This document shows positions 1 to 5,800 of a stretch of DNA of 6,724 bases, one piece after another. The notes beneath the pieces were generated by a model, which did not search any database, was not told the origin of the DNA, and saw nothing but the letters and a program-made list of their open reading frames with translations. The stretch covers positions 1 to 6,724 of the forward strand of contig CALGHC010000391.1 in the NCBI GenBank assembly GCA_937915965.1, written 5' to 3'. The DNA comes from an uncultured Myxococcales bacterium (GTDB lineage: Bacteria > Myxococcota_A > UBA9042). Position numbers and translations under genes: made by a program. Positions within the stretch are counted from its first letter, which is position 1; the number at the start of each line of letters is the position of its first letter.

Positions 1-703
1 CAACCAGCTCGGCCAACCCCGCAGTCCCGTGGTCGAGCTGAGCGACGCTCAGGGCCAGCTCGACGCCGCCCGACCAGTGGCTCTCGAGCCCCTCGATGAT
101 CTTGGCCTCGATGTGACGCTGCGAGACGGTGAGGGCGGCCCGCACGTAGCGCCCGACGACGCGCAACGAGGCGCCCTGCCCCATCAGCCAGCCGACGGCG
201 TCGATGTCGCGGCTGTGTGTCGACGGCCAGGTCAACGAGCCGGTGTCGAGGTAGATGCCGACGGCCAGCGCGGTCGCCTCGACCTCATCGAGCTGGAAGT
301 CGGCGAAGCGCAGCATCTCGACGAGCAACGTGGTGCATGCGCCGACCTTCTCGATGACCTCGACCTCGCCGTGCAGGTCGTCGACGGCGGCGGGCCGGTG
401 GTCGTAGAGGTGCACCTCGACGGCGCCGGGGTTGGCGCGGATGTGGCGCAGCAGCGGAGCGATCGACCGCAGCCGGCTGGTGCGGCGGCCGTCGACGACG
501 ACCAGCTTTTCGATGTCGTTGAGCGCGATGTCGACGGGCCGCTTGGGCTGGAATCGGTCCTTGTGCAGGGCGAGAAAGTCGCGCACCGCCGGCGTCATCG
601 GTGGCTCAAGGACCATCACCGCGTTGGGGTAGATCCGCGCCGCCGCGATCATCGCCGAGAGGCCGTCGAAGTCAGCGTTGTCGTGGGTGGTAATCACGTC
701 CAT
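1..703 (-). CDS. DHH-family phosphoesterase, N-terminal part (probable DHH-CBS-poly(A) polymerase-like protein), truncated by window edge
   Basis: Reading leftward from the ATG at 703 gives 234 residues with no stop before the window edge, so the C-terminus is missing. The visible part matches the DHH phosphoesterase fold, a metal-dependent family acting on phosphodiester or nucleotide substrates in the cytoplasm. Motif I is HDNADFDGL (residues 7-15, with D11 and D13), motif II is VVVDGRR (D71), motif III is YDHRP (100-104) and motif IV is YLDTGSLTWPST (151-162, D153). Residues from about 192 on resemble the start of a DHHA1-type subdomain. The spacing and wording of these motifs are those I associate with DHH proteins fused to CBS domains and a tRNA-nucleotidyltransferase/poly(A)-polymerase domain; those later domains would lie outside the window, so the full-length role (tRNA 3'-end A-addition) is inference. 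Motif III reads DHR instead of DHH. The start at 703 is favoured by GGGAG seven bases upstream; an ATG at 717 is out of frame. The gene lies 43 bases after the 635-residue gene's stop, on the same strand. Confidence 0.85.
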   Translation of the reverse strand, partial: MDVITTHDNADFDGLSAMIAAARIYPNAVMVLEPPMTPAVRDFLALHKDRFQPKRPVDIALNDIEKLVVVDGRRTSRLRSIAPLLRHIRANPGAVEVHLYDHRPAAVDDLHGEVEVIEKVGACTTLLVEMLRFADFQLDEVEATALAVGIYLDTGSLTWPSTHSRDIDAVGWLMGQGASLRVVGRYVRAALTVSQRHIEAKIIEGLESHWSGGVELALSVAQLDHGTAGLAELV

Positions 704-710
704 GCGAACG

Positions 711-715
711 CTCCC
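711..715 (-). promoter_or_regulatory. Ribosome binding site of the DHH-family gene
   Basis: The minus strand reads GGGAG here, followed by a 7-base spacer (704-710) and then the ATG at 703. This fixes the start of the DHH gene. It lies in the 43-base gap after the upstream gene's TGA (747-749), in which I see no promoter or terminator, so the DHH gene could be transcribed together with the gene before it. Confidence 0.65.
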
Positions 716-746
716 ATGCTGGCCGAGGCGGCCGTGAATCAAGCTA

Positions 747-2654
747 TCAACGCAAGTACACCGCCACCTGGCCGGTCGCACCACAGACGGTCGCGCTGCA
801 ACCACCCGTCGCGTGCTTCCAGGCGAACGAACCGCAGTTGCACAGCTCGTCTTGGGCGTTGGCGTTGAAGAGACCGACGCCGGCGACCTGGCCGCTGTTG
901 CCGTCACAGAGGAAACCGTTGGAGTACGTGCCATTGACCAGGCAGATCCCGTAGCCGCCGGCGCCCTGCTCGTCGAAGACCAGGTAGTTGCCGTCGGTGG
1001 CCGGGAAGCGCACCCCCTTGCCGTCGCCCTTGGTCCAGGCGCCGCCGGCCTTGAGCGCGCGGCTAAGGGCCTGGCCGTTGGGCAGGTAGACCATCCGCAC
1101 CTCGGTGGGCTCCGGCACGATCGACAGGAACGGCAGGAGGTGCTTGTTACCGGGCTTCGGATCGTCGGCGCCCAGCGTCGCCACGCCCCAATCGCCGGCC
1201 AGGTCGCCGAAGGACCAGCTGGTCACAAGCGTCCAGCCGCCGCCAGAGGTCGTCATATCGCACCACGCCTTGGTGGTTGCATCGCCGACCTTCAACCAGT
1301 AAACGCCGTCGCTGGCGCCAGCCTGGTCGGCCTTGATCGCCTTGCAGTCGACCGCGGCGTTGTTCTCGGTGCCAATCGGCCCCTTGCAGCCGCCGCTGTC
1401 GTAGCCGCCGCAAGACTTGGCGCAGGCCAGCGCGCCGGTCCAGCCGGCGCCCAGGACGCTCGCGCAGGTCGCCGAGCCGACGTCGACACCGTCGCAGGTC
1501 TCGACGCCGGTCTGGACAGCGCCGTCGCCGCATGTGGCTGGCTTGCAGGCGACGCAAGCGTCGTGCGGGTCATCGTTGCCGTCGTCGCAGTCCTCGACAC
1601 CCTTGTGGACGATGCCGTCGCCGCAGACGTTCTTGAGGCACTTGGCGGTGCAGCCGTCGCCGTTCTCGGCGTTGCCGTCGTCGCACTCCTCGGGCGCGTC
1701 GACGCTCAGGTCACCGCAGACCGAGACGAGCTGCAGCTGCCGCCAGGCGGGACCGACACGCAGATACGCCTTCTTCTCGTCGTTTCGATAGACGATCTGG
1801 CCTTCCTTGCCGAGCTTGTCCATCTCGGCGCCGCTGTCGGCGTAGCGAACCACCGTCGCCGGCTTGCCGTCGATGCAGACCTCGCCGCCGTCGCTGGCGA
1901 TGTCGATGCTGCACTGCCCGGCGGGCGCCTTGCCGACGCCGAGCGCGACGCCATCGGTCTTGATTGCCTGGCCGAGGGTGTCGAGCCGGGACTTGTTATC
2001 GCCCGATAACAAGGCGGCGGCGGCGAGGCCATCGGTCGCAGCGTCGAGACCATCTGCGACCGTGGTGCCATCCCAGGCGATGTTGCCGGCGGCCAGAACA
2101 CCGGCGGCGAGGTGGCCGAGACCGACGCAGCCCGTGCAGCCGAGGTCGAGGGCGGCGCCGCCTTTGCCGTCCGAGCCGGCGTAGGTGAAGGCGACCGCCT
2201 TGGCCGGCAGGGACGCGTCCTGGATCTGCGCACCATCAAGCGGCCCAGCGAGCTTGTCGGCGACCAGCGCCCGGACGGCGTAGGGGGCGGGCAGCAGCGC
2301 GACCCGCGGCAGCTCGGGATCGACGGAGACCTGCGCGCCGAGCCACAACGCGTCGTTGACGACGAAGGTCGCCTCGTCGAGAGGGCTCTTGGGGTTGGTG
2401 CCCAGGACGAGATGAAAGAGCCCCGACTGCACGTCGACGCCGACCACCACCTCGTCCCAGAGGGCCGCCTCGGCGTCGGCCGCCGTGTAGAGCCGAAAGG
2501 TCAGCGTGTAGACGCCGTCGGCGACGGGCCCGCCGCCAGAGGTGCGCAGTGCCCCCTGGACGGGCAGGACGACCGCGCCCGCGGAGAGCGGCGCAATCAG
2601 CAGCGCGCAGAGAGTGGCCGCGCTGGCGGCGACGGCTCGGTGCAGGCTAGGCAT
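747..2654 (-). CDS. Secreted multidomain protein with myxococcal Cys-rich repeats and C-terminal fibrinogen-like domain
   Basis: Complete 635-residue protein, ATG at 2654, TGA at 747-749. Residues 1-27 form a Sec signal peptide (Arg at position 6, a hydrophobic Ala/Leu core, likely cleavage after SAGA), which also supports the start. Residues 28-133 (VQGALRTSGGGPVADGVY ... PYAVRA) match an N-terminal module I know from tail-fibre-like and surface proteins of Myxococcota. A CTGC motif follows at 173-176. Residues 313-423 hold three CGD-starting Cys-rich units beginning at C313, C344 and C375 (period 31, core E-x-CDDGN), of the myxococcal disulfide-repeat/DUF4215 type. Residues 436-635 form a bacterial fibrinogen-like domain with WCDMTTSGGGWTLV at 464-477 and the end AVYLR. 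There is no transmembrane or MYXO-CTERM-like sorting tail, so the product is probably exported and either released or held non-covalently. Role: presumably adhesion or ligand binding; the ligand is unknown. The neighbour upstream is a second protein with the same C-terminal domain. The start codon sits directly against an 11-bp repeat array. Confidence 0.92.
   Translation of the reverse strand: MPSLHRAVAASAATLCALLIAPLSAGAVVLPVQGALRTSGGGPVADGVYTLTFRLYTAADAEAALWDEVVVGVDVQSGLFHLVLGTNPKSPLDEATFVVNDALWLGAQVSVDPELPRVALLPAPYAVRALVADKLAGPLDGAQIQDASLPAKAVAFTYAGSDGKGGAALDLGCTGCVGLGHLAAGVLAAGNIAWDGTTVADGLDAATDGLAAAALLSGDNKSRLDTLGQAIKTDGVALGVGKAPAGQCSIDIASDGGEVCIDGKPATVVRYADSGAEMDKLGKEGQIVYRNDEKKAYLRVGPAWRQLQLVSVCGDLSVDAPEECDDGNAENGDGCTAKCLKNVCGDGIVHKGVEDCDDGNDDPHDACVACKPATCGDGAVQTGVETCDGVDVGSATCASVLGAGWTGALACAKSCGGYDSGGCKGPIGTENNAAVDCKAIKADQAGASDGVYWLKVGDATTKAWCDMTTSGGGWTLVTSWSFGDLAGDWGVATLGADDPKPGNKHLLPFLSIVPEPTEVRMVYLPNGQALSRALKAGGAWTKGDGKGVRFPATDGNYLVFDEQGAGGYGICLVNGTYSNGFLCDGNSGQVAGVGLFNANAQDELCNCGSFAWKHATGGCSATVCGATGQVAVYLR
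750..1349 (-). other. Fibrinogen-like (GGGW-type) domain of the 635-residue protein
   Basis: Encodes residues 436-635. The domain opens with DCKAIKAD (C437), followed by DGVYWLKVG, WCDM (C465) and GGGWTLV, the order seen at the start of fibrinogen-like C-terminal domains, where a Cys about 28 residues before the WCD Cys normally forms a disulfide with it. The rest is rich in Gly, Asp and paired Cys (ELCNCGSF, GGCSATVC) and ends in AVYLR, comparable with RVYIR at the end of the neighbouring protein. Animal relatives bind glycans or acetylated ligands; whether this one does cannot be told from sequence. Confidence 0.8.
1386..1718 (-). repeat. Three myxococcal-type Cys-rich repeat units in the 635-residue protein
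   Basis: Encodes residues 313-423. Units 1 and 2 are 31 residues each (starting at C313 and C344) and share CGD-(x)n-E-x-CDDGN-(x)n-C-x-x-C. Unit 3 (from C375) starts the same way (CGDGAVQTGVETCDG) but continues into a longer variant, GWTGALACAKSCGGYDSGGC, another Cys-rich form I associate with myxobacterial secreted proteins. The even number and regular spacing of Cys suggest disulfide-stapled spacers between the N-terminal half and the fibrinogen-like domain. Confidence 0.8.
1992..2013. repeat. Perfect 10-bp-arm inverted repeat inside the 635-residue gene
   Basis: The plus strand reads CTTGTTATCG, then CC, then CGATAACAAG: two exactly complementary 10-bp arms around a 2-bp centre, clearly AT-richer than the flanks. 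In the gene it encodes L-L-S-G-D-N-K (about residues 215-221) and forces the codons TTG and TTA for the two leucines, unusual in a gene this GC-rich. The transcript could form a hairpin with about 9 paired bases and a 4-base loop. Whether it is an operator, a dispersed repeat, a recombination site or chance cannot be decided here. No T-run follows it on either strand, so it is not an intrinsic terminator. Confidence 0.75.
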
Positions 2655-2657
2655 GAG

Positions 2658-2789
2658 TGGCTCCGATGTGGTTGCGGCCTGGCTGCGACCTGGTTCTGAC
2701 GTGGTTCCGACGTGGTTCTGACGTAGTTCTGACGTAGTTCTGACGTGGTTCCGGCCTGATTCCGACCTGGTTCCGACCTGGTTCCGACG
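2658..2789 (-). repeat. Twelve-unit 11-bp tandem repeat array in the leader of the 635-residue gene
   Basis: Twelve consecutive 11-bp units without any insertion or deletion, covering 132 of the 177 bases between the two secreted-protein genes. Read on the gene strand the consensus is (C/G)GTC(G/A)GAACCA. Units counted from the start codon begin at 2658, 2669, 2680, 2691, 2702, 2713, 2724, 2735, 2746, 2757, 2768 and 2779 (plus coordinates). Units 7 and 8 are identical (CGTCAGAACTA), as are 4 and 6 (CGTCAGAACCA) and 5 and 12 (CGTCGGAACCA). The three units nearest the start codon are the most diverged. The 11-bp period is close to one helical turn, so every unit would lie on nearly the same face of the DNA. 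The array ends 3 bases before the ATG at 2654. Its role is unknown: promoter or operator region, structured or protein-bound mRNA leader, or slippage-prone expression switch. The remaining 42 bases (2790-2831) hold no promoter I can recognise. Confidence 0.92.
2661..2664 (-). promoter_or_regulatory. Ribosome binding site of the 635-residue gene, formed by the last 11-bp repeat unit
   Basis: GGAG lies six bases upstream of the ATG at 2654. It falls inside the repeat unit nearest the gene (CATCGGAGCCA). At the same position most other units carry GGAA, AGAA or GCAA, so a single A-to-G difference turns the repeat core into a good Shine-Dalgarno sequence. This supports the chosen start. Confidence 0.6.
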
Positions 2790-2831
2790 ACTCTGCTGCG
2801 CACAGAGGATAGCCCGGAACGGCTCAGAGCG

Positions 2832-5800
2832 TTAGCGGATGTAGACCCGGTAGCCGGCGGAGTGGATGGCAGGCCCTTTGGAGGCCGCCAACTCCATCGC
2901 GGTGTCTTCGTTGCCGGGGCGGCAAGCCATCCCCGAACCCCAGCCGTGCCAGACTGCGTCAGGACCATCCGGTGCGGCGATCTCACACAGGCCGCCGTTG
3001 GGGTCACTCACCGGGCTCTGGTCTCCCCACTCGGACTGCAGGCCGGCCACGCGCGGAATGCAGAAGCTGGCCGACTTCAACCCTGTGAAGGCACTGCCGC
3101 TGCCCGGGATGCCGGTGAGCCTGCCGTAGGTGTAGGCGGGTGCGCACCCCGGGCTGTTGCAGGCCAACCCGGGGATGAACTTGGCGAGCTCGGGGTTGCC
3201 GAGGTTGGCGGGTGCCGACGGCGCGACGAGGCTGCCGTCGACCGTGCTGCGGCACTTCTCGGCGCCGGCGGGGTTGATCAGACACATCTTGATGGCGACC
3301 GCCTGGATGGAGCTCATCGCAAAGACGCCCCAGACGCCGAGCGCCGCCGAGACGCCCGATCCCGTCGCGCGGTCGACGAAATGGGCACGCGGCAGCCAAC
3401 CCCCGCCGGGCTTGTTCTGCCAGCCAGGGATGAGGGTCGCGACGTCGTTGGGGATGTCGTCGTCGGCGCTGTCGTAGATGTTGGCGACCAGCGTCCAGCC
3501 GCCGTCTTCCATGTCGCACCACGCCCGCAGCGGCAAATGCAGGGGGGACTCGGGCCCATCGGGATCGATCGCATACAGGCCGTTCGGGCTGGCCGGCTTG
3601 GCAGCGAGGAGCGCCTTGCACGACTGCGCGGGCTCGACGCAGACGCCCTCGAGGCACTCGTGGGCGTCGCCGCAGTCCGTGCCGTCGGCCGCATCGACGT
3701 GGCCGCAAACGCCGCCCTTGCAGGAGTCGATCGTGCAGGGGTTGGCGTCGTTGCATTCAGCGAAGGGCTTGTCGGCACAGCCGCCGGCCGTCTCGCAGGC
3801 GAGGTTCAAGAAGCTGTCGCCGCGCACCAGCCAGACGTCGTAGGCGCCGGCACCGAAGGAGTTCGTGCTTCCACCGGTCGCGAAGCCCTTGCCGTCGAGC
3901 CAGGCGATGCTGTTGAGGGTATCCGTGCCGGCGCCGCCGAGGACGATGGAGCCGAGCAGCGCGCCGCCGGTCGTCATGTGAGCGACTCGGCCGTTCCTGC
4001 CGGCGGGGCCCTCGGCGCTGGTCGAGCCGGCGACCAAGAGGGTGCCATCGGGCAGCGCCACCGCCCGACTGAAGGTGCCGTCGCCCAGGTCGGGCAGCGT
4101 CGTCTCCACCTCTGGCTTGCAGTTCGCGTCGAAACGCATGAGCCAGCCATCCTGGTCCCCCTTCGCCGACACGCTGGCGCCCGTCAGCAGCAGGTCGCCG
4201 TCGGCCAGCTCGATCACCCCCACCGACCAGTTGTTGACATCGACTCCACCGGTCGCGCCCATGCAGACGGGCTGCCCGGCGGCGGTGCGACGGAATAGCG
4301 CACTGTTGGGCACGTCGCTGCCAGGAGCGTAGGTCTGGCCGGCGACGATCAGGTCACCGTTCTTTGCCACGGCGAGGCTGCTGGGCCACTGCTGGCCGGG
4401 TCCGCCGAACTCGATCTGGTTGACCTTCTGGCCCTTCTCGTTCGTCCACAGCAGCTGCAGATCGAGCTTGTCGGGGCTGTAGTCAGAGCCGCCATAGGTA
4501 AAACCGAGCAGCACCCAGCCGCCGACGGCCGGCTGTACGTCGTACGCGTAGCCGTGCTCGCCACCGAGGCTCGCCAGGTCGATGACCTCGTCCAGCTTGG
4601 CCCCCAGATGCACCCAGTGGTAGTCGCTGGCCTGGCCGTTGAGGGTGCGGCCCACGGCGACGAAGGTACCGTCTGCTGCCGGGCGGACCGAGAGGAAGCT
4701 GTGGTTGGGGCCGTCCTGATACTTGCCGATCAGGGTGCCCTTGGCGTCGAAGCGCAGCGCAGTTGCGAACTGCGTCTCTGCCTTGCCGTCCTTGTCGGTC
4801 CAGCCGGCGGTGACGAAGCCCCCGTCGGGGAGCCAGACCATGCGCATGATCGCGTCGTTGAGTTCAGTCCCGTAGGTGAGTTGGTCGAAGAGCCCCGGCG
4901 CTCCGGCGCAGCTGCCAAGCGAGCAGGTGTCGATCACGGTGCATGCCGCGCCGTCGTCGCAGTGCGTCGCCGCAGGTGCGTCCGGGTAGTAGCACGACTT
5001 CACAGCGTTGCAGTGGTCGAGGGTGCACGGATCGCCGTCGGCGCAGGCGTCGCTCGTCTTCTCGATGCAGCCGCCCGCGCTGCTGCAGCTGGCGTTGAGG
5101 AAGGCGTCGCCACGGACCAGCCAGGTGTCGAGCGCGCCGCTGCCGTACGACTCGGTGCTGCCCACCGCGGCGAAACCGAGCCCATCGCGCCAGGCGATGT
5201 CGCTGAAGCTGTCGGCTGCGCCGCCGCCGACGGTGGCCTCGGCCAGCAAGGAACCGTCGGCCGTGAGGCGCACCAGCCAGCCGTCCGACGCCGGTTGGCC
5301 GACGTTTGTGGCTGTGCCTGCGGCGATGAAGCTGCCGTCGGGCAGCTCGGCCACGCCGTCGAGGTACTCGGCGCCGTCGCCTCCAAGGCGCGCGTCGATC
5401 TTCACGCTGCAGTCCGCCCCCCAGCGTACAAACCAGCCCTGCGGCTCGCCGCCCGCAGGGACGACGTAGCCGACGCTGACGAAGTCGCCGTTCTGGGTGC
5501 GGACAAGGCCAGATAGCGAGCTCTCAAGGGCCGCCGAGCCGGGTACGACCGTGCACAGCGGCTCGCCGTCGGCTTTGTGGCGACTCAGGACCGCGTGGTG
5601 GCCCAGGGTGCGCATGGCGAGCGCTAACGTGCCATCGGGCGCGGCGACGAAGCGGGTCGGCTCTTGTGCGCCCGCCTCGACAAAGACCTTCTGCTTCTTG
5701 ACGTCACCCGCGAGGCCCGTCCACACCAGCACCAGGTCGCGGTCGGCGCCCGCGTCGGTCCAGCCGGCCGCGACGAAGCCAGCGTCCGTGCCCTGCACGT

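Noticed and set aside
715..717. ATG at 717 as the start of the DHH gene
   Set aside because: It is out of frame with the DHH motifs; the ATG at 703 is in frame and has GGGAG at the right distance.
2658..2789. The 11-bp array as a CRISPR or as an extra coding region
   Set aside because: Units are contiguous with no spacers and are far too short for CRISPR repeats. The 11-residue periodicity of its translation is an arithmetic result of the 11-bp unit, and no start codon lies in the frame continuous with the downstream gene.
2791..2807. Hairpin CTCTG-7-CAGAG after the large gene as a terminator
   Set aside because: The stem has only five base pairs with a seven-base loop and no T-run on the minus strand after it; too weak to call an intrinsic terminator.
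2818..2833. Imperfect inverted repeat AAC-G-GCT-CAG-AGC-GTT overlapping the large gene's stop codon
   Set aside because: Six interrupted pairs with a bulged G and a three-base loop are expected by chance in sequence of this composition.
3004..3756. Long minus-strand frames in other phases (also 1147-1557, 1706-2239, 4349-4564, 6017-6586)
   Set aside because: They give Arg/Ala/Pro-rich sequence without motifs and lie wholly inside the two supported secreted-protein genes.
2862..4298. 478-codon open frame on the plus strand, and similar long plus-strand frames at 29-868, 813-2009, 2112-2699 and 4554-5516
   Set aside because: These are antisense shadows of GC-rich genes. Their translations are low-complexity Ala/Val/Gly/Arg sequence with no recognisable motifs, while the minus-strand frames show signal peptides, domains and ordered repeats.
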